A DNA stretch of 64,000 nucleotides, from assembly GCA_038502055.1 (NCBI GenBank), contig JAXRKN010000045.1, positions 11,149,501 through 11,213,500 on the forward strand. Direction: 5' to 3'. Positions 36,264-48,100 of the stretch are shown piece after piece (the stretch's first letter is position 1; every line of letters begins with the position of its first letter). The position numbers and the translations under genes were made by a program. The notes under the pieces were generated by a model. It worked only from the letters and a program-made list of their open reading frames with translations, was not told where the DNA came from and did no database searches. The DNA is from Tanytarsus gracilentus (taxonomy: Eukaryota; Arthropoda; Insecta; Diptera; Chironomidae).

Positions 36264-37059
36264 AATATGCAATTTAAATTTTTTTAAAGAACATTATGTT
36301 AAAATCGTTATAAACTATTCTCTCTATTTTTCAAAAAAAAACTGTGCACAAGCTTTGCTTAAACAGTCAATAAATAAATTTTCGGATTAAACAAAATAAA
36401 ATAAAATCCACGCACAACGCCTGAAGTTCGGCTGTTAATTAACTTTGAATGATTTAACAGAAAAAAAGTGAGTGAGAGAGCGATGGACATGTGTATGAAT
36501 AATTTGAATTGAATTCGAGGAGACCCGCAGGGAAGCATAATTAAAATTCCACCGTGTATATCTCACAAAATAAACAAAACCTGATGAACTCCAACGCCCA
36601 CTATAGAGCGAAAAAATTTACGCTTTGCTAATTTCAATTTCAAAATCGAATGAGGTTGAAAAAATTCTTTATTCGTCAGTCACACATTAGAATGACATAG
36701 TTAAGCACTAAAGTCCACTCCACCTCACTCGATCGATCATAGCCGCCAAACAATCGACCTCATTTGAAATATCTTTAGGATGAATTGCGTCTTTTTTGAG
36801 CGTGAAAAATGAGTGAAATGTAAACTTTGACATTCTTCATCAAAAAACGCTATTTCTTTAGCGACTCGAGCACTCGAGAGGAGTGTGGAAGTCAACAATT
36901 GTGTAAATATGTTTGATGAGTATGATATTCGAGACTCCATCAACTCAATTTTACACTCATAACATTCATGATAGGGACAGTGAGCCAGTTTAGGTTTTTT
37001 GGAAATTTTATTAACAAAATTTAACTTGTTTAAAATTTGAATTTTTGAAAAATAAAGAA
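36264..37059. other. Intergenic DNA, no gene seen
   Basis: Directly after the broken gene the sequence is AT-rich and reaches an A-rich stretch of the form AAACAAAATAAAATAAAAT near 36390-36408, which could be a retroelement-style tail. No further frame is supported. Confidence 0.45.
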
Positions 37060-37365
37060 ATTTTAAAAGATTTTAGGATTTTCTTATTAGAACTAAATTG
37101 TTTGGTTTTCTTATTGGAATTTAATTACTTTGAAAATATTTTTTATTAGAAGATATATACATTGAAAATTTTAAGATATATCTTAGTAGAATCTAAATTT
37201 TTTAAATTTTTTGTTTTTATTATTAGAATTATAAATCTTTAAAGATATTTCTTATAAGAAAATAGAGAAATTAAAATTTTTAAGATATTTTTAATTGGAA
37301 AAGAAGAATTTAAATATTTTTCTTATGAGATAATAAATAATTAAAACTTTCTTATTGGAAAAAAT
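37060..37365. repeat. Degenerate AT-rich tandem repeat with TTTTCTTATTAGAA core
   Basis: About six loosely spaced units carry variants of TTTCTTATTRGAA followed by TTTAAA/ATTTTTAAGATAT. It has the texture of an old, eroded tandem array like that at 25.1 kb, but with a different unit. Confidence 0.55.
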
Positions 37366-40011
37366 CAAAAATTGACGCCATCGCTCACGTACAAACCCCA
37401 ATACCACTTACATGTCAATAGAAGCGAGTATTAACAAAGAAAGCCATTTATTACTTACAAAAATTCACACTTTTTGCTTCTACAAGCGATTTCCTCTCAT
37501 TTTTACACATATTTTGCCTTCTATTGCGATATCACGGCTTCACATACATGTGCTTGTCCAAACCTATAACATATACAAAGTATTTGAATAAATTATTTGC
37601 ATATTATCTCGCTAATAAAAAATCTATTAGCATTTATATTGGGAAAGAGATAGAGCGGAGTATCTCAGCTCCATGCGGCATGGGATTATCATTGCTTTCC
37701 ATCCGTTCACCACTTCGACTTGTTGTTCGTGCAGGTTAATTAAATAAATTCAAAGATATCTCGACGCTTTCTCAATTTACTCAATTCCACATCGATTTAT
37801 CATAGCTTATTAATCACCATTTGCATCTCCACGATGATGGCAGCAGTGTCATTATATATCTATTAAATTTTATCACCTCACCACATACATTTCGCTTTTC
37901 AATTTATAGTTCAACTTCTGAAACAATAAAAAAAAATTAAATCGTTCGGAATTTCCTCTGAATTTGCATTCACACCTTGGATAACAATTAAAATGTGAGC
38001 GCGGCTTTGTTGCATTATCTCTCGACTCTCTCACTGCGGAAATTAAAATTACTCATCGAGGTAGTTCACATTGTGTTTATTCGTGAATAAATGTGGATAA
38101 GCTTAAATGACGGTAAGCGCTCGATATGAAATGAATTCATTTTTTTTAGGAAGAGTTAATTAGTCTCTCATGGTAACGTGAATTTTATTACTTTTTTTTG
38201 TCGAGTCATAAAAGAATAGCGACTGCCGCAACGCATGTGTAAATAGTCACAATTTTAAATTCATGCAAATAGGATTTTAATTAATATTCTTCAATTTATC
38301 ATGCGGTGAGTTATGTTGAATATTTTTATAAAAATATTTTCAAGGAACTCAATTGAATAAATTAAATTTATGTCGATTTGTTTTACATTTTGACGATTTT
38401 TCATTCACTTGAATCAAATAAATTAAAATTTTAATCAATTGAAATGAATTTAAATATTTTTAATTTATTTTGAGCTCAAAATGATTTAATTAAATTTTTA
38501 TACACAAAAATAATTATTTAAAATACGCTAAAAAAAATTTAAAATTCAAAAAAATACGTTAAAAGTTTTATTTTAAAGTACATCAACCCTCAATTTCAAA
38601 ATCTTTTTATGGAGATAATTTCTCGTCTCATTTCGATGGAACATTAACAAAGGAGAGACACTTTATATCAATCATGACAGTAATAACGAGCGAAAATTGA
38701 ATTTGAAATACTTTATCATCATCACGAACAACGAATTTAATGTTTTTTTCTTTTGCTGTACTTCATCGTCAAGTTTTGTGATTACTTACAATTTCATGTG
38801 CCATGTGTTGTTGCTTCCTTCATGAAATTCTTGTTTTCGTGAAAAAAATTTAATAAATGACAACAGACGATGAATTTTAGTCGATGTCTGCCAATGAGTC
38901 AGTTTCACATATTTTTCATGACATTTTTTAATGTCTTTGGGAATTGACTCACGAATGACATTTTGAGCGAATTTTTTATGTAGAAAAATTTCATTAAATT
39001 AATTAATTGTTAAAATTATTTATATCAGTTATTTTGAAATACTTAAGATTTGATTATAAAACAAAGTTGAATCTGTAAAGACAGTTTTGACGATTGTGAA
39101 TCACATTTGGGAGGGAAGTTGACATATTTATGCAATCAACACACAAAGTTTCGGTTGAAATGTTCGAATGCAAATTTTGGAGGTTGAAACGAACACGCGG
39201 AAATATGAGTGAGGGTGAGGATGTACTGTATGAGGTCAAATAAATATAAATTTTGTTAAAATCTTAAATTCCATACAAAAAATTTAAATCATATTTTTCA
39301 TATTTCCCTGTCCACTCCTCTGTAAGCTTCACTTAAACAAAATTTATTGAAATGTAAAAAAGCAACTTATCGATTCCTATCTCTAAAAAATAAAAATAAA
39401 AATTTGTGTGAGTAGAAATTTTTTATTCGATTTAGAAAAGCCACATTTGACAAAAGCGGGCACACAAAAATATGCGAGAGCGAAGTGTATGCATTGACAA
39501 TGGCAAAGAAACCGTTGTCATACTAATGAGACATTTGACTGTCACATTATCAATCATCGCAGGCACACAAAAAATATGTGCACAATTTACATATCGCTAG
39601 ATACCTTCATGAATATTTATTTCACCATTCGAGCCCTCCTTTATTTATTATCTTTCTCATGAGATATGCGTGCGTGTGCAAATTGAATTAGCGAGGGAAA
39701 GAAAATTTTATGAGATTGCGAGCGAGAGAAAGAGATCGACAGAAAGCAGTCGCCGAAGCCACAGAAAAAAAAATTACACTCAACAGAACGAGAAAAATAA
39801 CTCATTTCCGTTCCGCAGTTGATATAATTTGCCGTCAAAAAGAGACGATTTTACATGAGCTGGTTCCTTTTTGATGATGAAGGCAACATCACTCGAATGA
39901 CATTCGTTCTCAATTCGCTCATTATGGGTCATTAACTCTATGAAAGGAAAAAAGATGATGAGTAACATGTGCAAGTAAATGAGGCGTCGGAGATTTATTT
40001 CGGGAATTGCA
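37366..40011. other. Intergenic DNA downstream of the takeout cluster
   Basis: No gene is supported. Several 60-70-codon chance frames lie near 37.5, 39.1 and 39.7 kb. Reading the minus strand, an AATAAA at 39994-39999, shortly after the last takeout stop codon, is a plausible poly(A) signal. Confidence 0.5.
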
Positions 40012-40924
40012 TCATTTAAGAAATAACTCATCAATCGGAACGGTTTTGAAGACTTGTTGAAGTTTCTCCTCGAAATCCAACGACCACATCTCACTCATGG
40101 CATCTCTGAGAGCATCGAGAATTATTTGTGTGCTAGCATTTATCAACCAGTTGGCAAATTGACCCAAATCAGGCATGTTGATTGAGGATCTGGAATTATT
40201 ATAGCTCCGCTATATGTTTTAATTTTAAAAATATTTTTCTTACTCATTAAAGTTGAATGTCATCCATGAATCTTGAATTTTGAAAAATTCTTTTCCCTCT
40301 TTTTCGATGCGAGTTAAATTGAATCGCATTGAAATGTCAAAATTTTCTAAAATTTTCATTTTAAATAAAATTAATTAATTTTAACAAAAAACTCACTATA
40401 AAAGCCAACATAAACTCCATTTCCATTAATTGACATCCCTAAAAGTTTAGCTTTTGCCTTGTAGGTTCCATTGAAACTTAAATACGGTGCTTTGATCTCA
40501 ATTTCCAAAACATTTTTATCAAATCCATTAAACTTTACAATCGATGCATTTGACATTCCGTAAATGTGAGAAAATTCAGTGAAATAGTCGATCGTGATTG
40601 CGCCGTCTTTCTTTACAAATTTAAAATTCTCAAGAGGCAATGGATCGAGAATTACGAGGTTCATGTCGGAATATCCTGGATTTAAAAATTTAATTTTGTG
40701 AACATTTGAAATTTTTCGACAAACCTTGTGAATACTTTAGAATCATATTTTTTGTGGATTCAAGGATGCAATCGTTGTCGCTGATTGAACATTTCTCAAT
40801 TCCTTTCGCTGAAATTTTAAAATACTAAAAAAACTTTCAAAATTTAGATTAATTTCTTACGAAATGAAAATTGCTCACTGAAAGCCACAAAAGCCACAAA
40901 AACAAAACTTGTTAATCTGATCAT
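40012..40924 (-). CDS. Takeout/JHBP-family secreted carrier, gene A
   Basis: Five exons read on the minus strand: 40924-40861, 40808-40725, 40675-40397, 40346-40244 and 40189-40012, with intron phases 1,1,1,2, giving 235 aa, the normal family size. A hydrophobic signal peptide (MIRLTSFVFVAFVAF) leads to the diagnostic N-terminal cysteine pair CSISDNDC (Cys28, Cys35), then SDMNLVILDPLPLENF, GMSNASIVKF, FNGTYKAKAKLLGMSINGNG and the family C-terminal end VPIDELFLK. Known relatives are secreted two-domain folds that carry juvenile hormone or other hydrophobic ligands in haemolymph or sensory tissue and affect feeding and circadian output; the ligand here is unknown. It lies 167 bp downstream of gene B in the same orientation, so the two may share control elements. 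Intron 4 carries TTATAGCTCCGCTATAT, also found at the edge of the 43.4-kb repeat. Confidence 0.93.
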
Positions 40925-41091
40925 TGTTGAATCAGAAATAACTCGACGATTTCTAACTAAAGAGTTTTTAAATGATTTCAAAACGCAATTTTTTTTTGAA
41001 TGACATTTTTATTTTTGCACAAAAAGTTTTAATTAAAGCCTTAAAAAATCTCTTGTCATGCATGAATTAAAATAATTTAAAGAGTTACTTG

Positions 41092-42727
41092 TCACTCTAG
41101 GAACAACTCATTGATCGGCACTTTGTCAAATACAGCACCTAACTCCTCCATAAATATTTTCGCCCAAACATCGCTCACAACTGGAGTTAAAGAATTTTTA
41201 ATCAGATTAAAACTGGCATTTAAAAAAGCATTTATTAAAAATCCTAAATCAGGCAGGTCCATTTCACCACTGGAATTAGAAATTAATAAAAAATCTACAG
41301 TTAATAAAATAATTCCTTACTCTTCAATATCGAAGTTCATCCAGCTGTTCATAATTTTAAAATGTTCGTTTCCATCTTTTTTGACTCGCGTTAAATTAAA
41401 AATTAATAAAGATGAGAATTTTTCTATTAAAAACAATTTAAAAGTTAATTAAATATTTTACTTTAAGTCATTACGAACCAAAAATGACTTTATAAGGACC
41501 GGCACCGTTAATTGGAATCCCGATCACGGAAGATTTTGCTTCATAAGTTCCATTAAATTTTATAAGCGGAGCTCTAATTTTTATCTTCATCAAATTTTTG
41601 TCAAAACCTTCAAACTTTTCAATTTTTCCCTTTGAAAATCCTGAAATGGATGAGTTTGTGATAGTAGAGTCAAGCCTCACCGGCCCACTTTCCTGCACCA
41701 CTTTAGCGTGAGGAATAAAAAGTGGATCAATAGGGTTGAGATTTATCTCGTCATGTCCTTGAGAAAACAATAATAATTTAAATTATTTGCAAATCATTCT
41801 CATGACTAATTTACCTGCGTAATATTTCCGCAGCACTTCATTTGCCGATTCAGCTAAGCACTTCTCATCACTAATTTTACATTTGACGATGTCATTAGCT
41901 GGAAATAACAACGAAATTCATTATCAATGTAAATTATAATCATTGTTTTATTTTCAGAAGTGATTTGTTATGTTATCAGCATGTCGTTGAAAGTTATGAA
42001 GGGTGACTAGGAATTTTTTATTTATTTAAAAGATGAAATGCAAATTTTTTAGTTTTTATTTGACTTTTAATTTAAATCTTTTAAAAAGATGAACTGGAAA
42101 ATCATCTGGTCAACCTAAATTAATTTGAAAGGTTTAAAGAATTCAAACCTGTAACAGAATTTTTCAAAATTATTAATTTTAATTTTAATAAATTAAAAAA
42201 AATTAAACCTATATTAAATTTATTTTTAAATAATTAAAAAAATAATTAAGATAATTTTCAGCATGTTCAATCAACAATGTCAATTATCATTTCATTTTAA
42301 ATTTTTTATCATCCACGTGTTAAGTTTCGACTCACGTTTAAATGAGTTGAATGTCATGTACGACATTTTCTCCCCATTTTCAAACCTTTAATTTACAACA
42401 CTTAACGATTCTAATTGATCGCGGCTAGCGAATTTTCACACAATTGACCTTAATTGACGTTGTGTGGTATTCAAAATTTTCGCACCGATTTTGTTACTGA
42501 AATTGATTTAAATTATTTACACCTTGTTGAGGCATTCACGAAATTATTTTGTGAATTAAAAAAAAAGAATTTTTTTAGCAACAAATTTTAGAAATTTATA
42601 ATTCAAAAACATTCAATTTAAATTTTTTATTAATCAACCGATATAAAAAATCATCATTCTACTCACGAAATGCGAAACTTCCGCTGAACGCTGCCAGAAT
42701 CAGTGCAAATGATGTGAACCAGTACAT
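41092..42727 (-). CDS. Takeout/JHBP-family secreted carrier, gene B
   Basis: Five exons on the minus strand: 42727-42667, 41898-41815, 41757-41479, 41423-41321 and 41269-41092, phases 1,1,1,2, giving 234 aa. Exons 2-5 have exactly the lengths of gene A (84, 279, 103 and 178 nt). Signal peptide MYWFTSFALILAAFSGSFA; cysteine pair CKISDEKC (Cys27, Cys34); then LNPIDPLFIPHAKVV, GFSKGKIEKFEGFDKN, FNGTYEAKSSVIGIPINGAG and C-terminal VPINELFLE. Role as for gene A: a secreted hydrophobic-ligand carrier of unknown ligand. The exon 3 donor is the weak GTTCGT at 41478; it is forced by frame, since the next GT shifts the reading frame. Intron 1 is unusually long (768 bp) and contains MITE-like element M4. 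Confidence 0.92.
42000..42116. mobile_element. MITE-like element M4 in takeout gene B intron 1
   Basis: Left end AGGGTGACTAGGA; the reverse complement of the right end reads AGGTTGACCAGATGAT. The 117-bp interior is AT-rich. It accounts for part of the unusual length of this intron. Confidence 0.5.
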
Positions 42728-43370
42728 TTTAAAATCGCAACTGACTGTTATTTTTGCGAGCGTGAATCTTAATCTCATTTATACTGATTGCCTCAACACT
42801 GAGAACTCATAAGAATACTTAATATTTCATCTTATTAAAGCTACACATTGATATTTCAATCAACCTTAACTAGACTTTTAACACTTTGTACTAGAGGCAG
42901 AAAAAAATTAGTAATTTACTTAATGAATGTTAATTTTGAAGCGAGTGACAAAGAGAAACCTTTTCATCTAATTGGTAAGCGGTGATGGGGTCATCTGGTT
43001 AATGGCAAATTATTTCATGGTTAGCAACACGGAATCGAAAAATATTTACACAGAAGCTGCTTCGATGATTAAGAAAAGAATTGAAATTAATTAATAATTG
43101 TTGAAGCCACGATTAAAAAACACCACAATTTTTCTTCACACGTGTAATTAAATTTATTTTAATTGATCAACAATTTTAATCTATTTGTTCAGCAGGTGTT
43201 ATTAAAAAAGGGTGTCAGAAGTTGAAGTTTTTTGTCCTTGAATGTGAAGAAAAATAATTTTTATAAAACAATAAAGAATTGCCTTTATTTTATCTCTCGA
43301 TAAATGTCGCACATTTTAATTAAGAAAAACACTTGAAGTGTTTTTAAAATTCCACTTAAAAAAGTCAACA
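42728..43370. other. Spacer upstream of takeout gene B
   Basis: AT-rich sequence that should hold the gene B promoter (minus strand). No TATA box or initiator stands out with confidence. Confidence 0.45.
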
Positions 43371-44163
43371 ATTATAGCTCCGCTATATATTAATTTTGGA
43401 TTTTTCCAAAACCTGTTTTCGGCCCCTAGTGCCAAGACATTACATTGTTCAATTCCAAAACATATGCTCAAATGATAGGCCTAGCCAAACCCTACAAACT
43501 GGCGAAAACAGATTTGAAATCGGTTGCTCCTACGAGGAGTTAGAGCCATTTAAGTCATCTTACTTTCTCACTTTCTCACTTTCTCACTTTCTCACTTTCT
43601 TACGATCTTAGTGAACGCCATATCTCAAGAACGGCTGGTCGGATTTGACTCGGGTTTGTGGCTAAAGATCGGATTTTGGTTCTAGTTGTGCAAGAAGTAT
43701 TTAGTTTTGAGGTACGACCCTCCAAGGACCGTCCCTGAGTGCAAAAATGTCCTTTTTCATACAAATTTTCTCTTATATGGTTTCATGGGTATCGTTGAAC
43801 TCGTAATTGCATCAGGAATCGATTGACATTGACGATTTTAGAGGAATGTCCATCATGGATGGCCAGGAGTGCCACTAATGTCCATTTTTCAGAACTATGG
43901 CTTCATGTATGTCGTTGAACTCGTCATTGCATCAGGAATCGATTGACACTGACGATTTTTGAGGAATGTCCATCATGGCCGGCCAGGAGTGCCACTAATG
44001 TCCATTTTTCAGAACTATGGCTTCATGTATGTCGTTGAACTCGTCATTGCATCAGGAATCGATTGACACTGACGATTTTTGAGGAATGTCCATCATGGTC
44101 GGTCAGGAGTGCCACTAATGCCCATTGCAACGGAGTAGGGTACTAATCTATGCGGAGCTATTG
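43371..44163. repeat. Dispersed repeat with 120-bp tandem module
   Basis: From about 43776 to 44123 a 120-bp unit runs in perfect 120-base register for nearly three copies (TATGGYTTCATG, TCGTTGAACTCGT, GCATCAGGAATCGATTGACA, GGAATGTCCATCATGG, GCCACTAATGTCCATTTTTC). Read on the other strand, the unit matches the module in the 30.2-31.7-kb repeat. The left part has GCCATATCTCAAGAACGGCTG, a phrase of the type common in insect dispersed repeats, and five CTTTCTCACT decamers (about 43560-43602). The edges ATAGCTCCGC (left) and GCGGAGCTAT (right) are complementary and may be the true ends. It lies between takeout genes B and C. Confidence 0.75.
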
Positions 44164-44217
44164 GAAATGGCAACGCCGTTTGCAGACCCATCTTGTATTT
44201 AATTAAAAACGTCTTAA

Positions 44218-45139
44218 TTATTCTAAGAATAATTCGTCGATTGGAATTGTGTTTAAAACTTCGTTGATTTTTGAGACATAAAACTTGGAGAATGGCACGC
44301 AGACAGTGTCTTTGACTGCATTCAAAATAACCGCAAAACTCCAGTTGATGAGCGAGTTGGCAATTGAACCCAAGTGTGATAGGTGAGTTGATCCACTGGG
44401 GAATTAAATGATTAAAAATATTAACCTAAATTAAAATTATTTACCCAGTAAAATAAAATGTCATCCACGGTTTTATTGCACGATAATAAATTTTTCCGTC
44501 TTCTTCTTTCGTAAAGTTTTCGAGTTGAAATTTGAGAAGAAATTCAAAATTTTCTAAAATTCATTTTTAAAAAATTTAAATTTTCTAAAATTCTTGATTT
44601 CTTACTAAAAGTCGTTTTAATTTTTCCTTTTCCTCTGATTTTCATTTTAATTAGTTGTCCTTCAACATCATAAGGTCCTTCGACGATGGCTAAAGGTATC
44701 AAAAATCGAAGTTCAACTTTGCCATCGGGTGAAATTAAAAATCTTGAGAATTTTGCTTTTGAAACTCCGGTCATGGTCGCATTTTCAATTCCTCCATCGA
44801 TATCAACTGAATTCATTTTTTGAACCACTCTCAAGGTCAAGAGCATTGGATCGATAGCTGGGAAACCAATTTCGGGATTTCCTGTAAAAAAATTATTTAT
44901 CAAAATTAATTTTCTTAAATTTTTAAACTCACCATTTTGATGCTTTGTAATTAACTCATTTGCGGCTTTGAGCAAACATTCTTCATCATCAATCTTGCAC
45001 CGCTCGACGACTTCAAAAGCTACGAGTGAATTTTTTAATCGATTAATTAACTCCCAACATTCTGCCGCCGTCATGAGACCTACATACAAGTGACATTCAA
45101 TGCACAACTCAGAGCGAATATTACGAAAATGAACTTCAT
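44218..45139 (-). CDS. Takeout/JHBP-family secreted carrier, gene C
   Basis: Five exons on the minus strand: 45139-45088, 45019-44933, 44881-44606, 44553-44445 and 44395-44218, phases 1,1,1,2, giving 233 aa. Signal peptide MKFIFVIFALSCALNVT; cysteine pair CKIDDEEC (Cys25, Cys32); NPEIGFPAIDPMLL; ATMTGVSKAKFSRF; VEGPYDVEGQLIKMKIRGKG; and the C-terminal family end IPIDELFLE. It is the most diverged of the three (exon 2 one codon longer, exon 3 one codon shorter, exon 4 two codons longer). The 68-bp first intron (donor GTATGT, acceptor CGTAG) has no stop in the frame of exon 2, so a naive reading begins at a false ATG inside it and loses the signal peptide. The ligand is unknown. Confidence 0.91.
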
Positions 45140-48100
45140 TTTTTTTTCTTAATTTAAATTCTGTCAGCTCGATTTTTTTTGATCAGCGTTTCCGCCTAAC
45201 TAGAATTGACATTTGACAGCCACTTGATATTTATACGAGTTTTGCGATTGTGAAATATTAAGTGTCATCTGAGTCATTAGAGACATGCATTCATTAATTT
45301 CAGAGCAATTAAGACGAAACTTAAATTGTTGCAATTAATTTGAGAAAATTTGCTGCATCACAACGAGAATAATTAATGCGAAATTTTTCTTTCGTGCATC
45401 TCTTTTGTGACCATATCGAATTACGTTCACTGTGAACTCTGTGACTTTACTCGTGTGTACTATTTTCCGTTGAGTCATCGACCATCCCATGCGAGAAAGA
45501 TAGAGATATTAAATTACCTCATACAGAGGAGCATGCTCGAGCAGTAAAAAGAGAGATTAATAATAATAATATTTGGAAAAGTGAAAATACAAATTTTATG
45601 ATGTTTTAGTAAAGTTGAAGAAGTTACTTAAATTTTTTTAAGAAATTTTAAATTTTATAATTTTATTTTTTTAAACTTTTTTCGCCACGTGCGTTTTTTT
45701 CAATTTTTATTTAATCATTTATTTTTATTTGTTTATTTCTCATTAAATATTTTTGTTATTCCCTCAAAAAAAAGAAGAAGAATTCTTCAATTTCATAATG
45801 AATGCACATTCAGTTGTTGTATGCATGTCACATTTTATGCTGTTTATATTACCCAACAAAAATTTATATATGCAATGAGACAACATGAATATTAAATTAA
45901 TACCACAAACAATCTTTTATGTTTCTCACTGTGCCTCGTTTTCTGTATAAACTGTGCATGGATGTTTACAGAGAGAACCCTAAAAGCCACATCCTAGTGA
46001 CATAAAGTTCAATTTGGGAATTTCAGTTGGATGTTGGAATGAGAAGCGAGGATGTGGTACGAAATTCCACGATTTCAATTATAAAAACCCATTTTCATAT
46101 TATTATGACTTCTCTCTTGAATCGAGCACTTTTCAAGTGGCTTTAAACGAATATATATGTGAGCACGGTATATGTCTGTCTCTCCCATTTGTACAAATAT
46201 TAAATGCACAGTTTTATTGCTTACAAAATATTTCACTTCCACTCATTCACTATAAATTTATTTTTTTTTCGGGTTGTTCTATGTGAAATAAGCACTTGAC
46301 ATGACTTCATTAAATCGAAGCGAGAGAGGAAAAAACACGAAAAGCGACTTCATGTCGAGTGTAATAAATTTATCAATTAAAAAAATGTTTTTTTATATTT
46401 CCACTCTGAAATCTCAATGGGGAGGACGTGAATTATTTTATTTTGATTGAAATCTTTTTAACCTAAAACATTTCTCGATCGATCCTGGAAGAAAAAAATC
46501 GTCATGTTTACTGCACTCATTACCCTGTAAAATTTTATCAACATCATTTTCATATTACATTAAAAATGTTTTTCCCATATTACAAGTCCGTGTGTCTAAA
46601 GCAACATGTAAACGACTCGCTGTGTGAGCCATCGACGGAAATATGGTAGAGAAAAATGACTTTTTAATGCAACGATATCAAGTTTGTATATGAATGCGGC
46701 GGCGAGAGAGAGAAAATAAATTATTTACTGAAAATTGAATTTTTATTCAATCAGCTGCGCTTTTTTGATGTCTCTCGGGGATGAAGAATGGCAATAGTGA
46801 TTGCAATTTCAATTTGATGAATTTCATTATTATTCGAGCCAGTCCGATGCGAAGTTACATTGTGACTCATTGAACTACAAATTGTAAATTGCAAATTTAT
46901 CGTGGTTGGAGACTGTCGAGTGCAGGAAGTACTTTATTTTATTATTGACAACATCGCTGTTGTTCATCTGATAGGGGAAAATTTACTCGCACGATTAAAT
47001 TGATTTGTAATTAATGAAATTGGAAAGTTGTGAGCTGGTTTTGGAATTAAAACTGGATATTTGTTGATGTAATTAGCTGGAAAATATTAAAATTTGAAAT
47101 GTCAAATTAATGAAATTTTTAGGCCCAATTTAGGTAAAAAATATACGAATGAAGGAAATCATACAAAATTAGGAAAAAATATTCTGAATTAAAATTTTTT
47201 TATTAGATTTTTAGACGCAATTTAATTGAAATATTTGTGATTGATTGACAAAAAATTTAAAACAAAATATTTTAAAAATTTTCAAGGATAAAAAATTAAT
47301 TAATTTTTGAATCTAAAATTTCAAACAATAAAAATAAAATCTCAGGAATTTAATAACAAAATTTGTTCAACAAAAATTTTAAAACAACATAAAATTTCCT
47401 CACAGACTTTTATTAATAATCATTTTCATGCATGCATCTGAGAAAAAGTTACAATGTAGAAAATAGGCGCATTTTTGCTCTGTTTCAAATTTCAAAAGCA
47501 AATCGCGAATGAAATTACCCAAACAGCAAATTGAAATTCCCACCGGCATCTGTCTTGAACTGAAAAAAAAATCATTCAATGTGTTTTAAAATTCAACAGC
47601 GAAACTGTTGTAAAAAAAGGAATTTAACAGCTTTTCGAAAAAAAAATACATAAAATGTGAAAGAGAATTAATGAGCAACAAAAGCGACAAAATCGTGATG
47701 TAGATTGAACGGCAGTCGGAGTAGTAGCAATGCATGCATAATTCACTATATTATACTCGTTAAAAGGTTTGAATGGACATTGATATGCTAAAAAGTATAT
47801 TAGATATGAAAAAATATTTATGACAATTCTAAAGAATTAATTTTGAATAAATTAAAATTTAAAAAGTTCTATAAGATGTAGGAAATTTACTTTTAACCAT
47901 TTTTAAGAATTAATTTCAAATTTTTAAAAAACGTTAAAATAAAAAAACAGGTTATTGGCCCAGAATCAAAAAGTAATTAAAATTCTCTAACTAATTTTGC
48001 AAAGATAAATCAATAATTAAATTTTGTAAAAACTTCCGTTGCCTTATTTGAAAGATCAATTGAGGCCATACATACGCCACAACTCACGTCAATGTGGAAC

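Noticed and set aside
43560..43602. CRISPR-like regular repeat (CTTTCTCACT)
   Set aside because: It is a contiguous decamer microsatellite without spacers, in a eukaryotic dispersed repeat.
44544..45107. A 187-codon single-frame reading of takeout gene C
   Set aside because: It starts at an ATG inside intron 1 and runs past the exon 3 and exon 4 borders; the spliced model restores the signal peptide and the family C-terminus.
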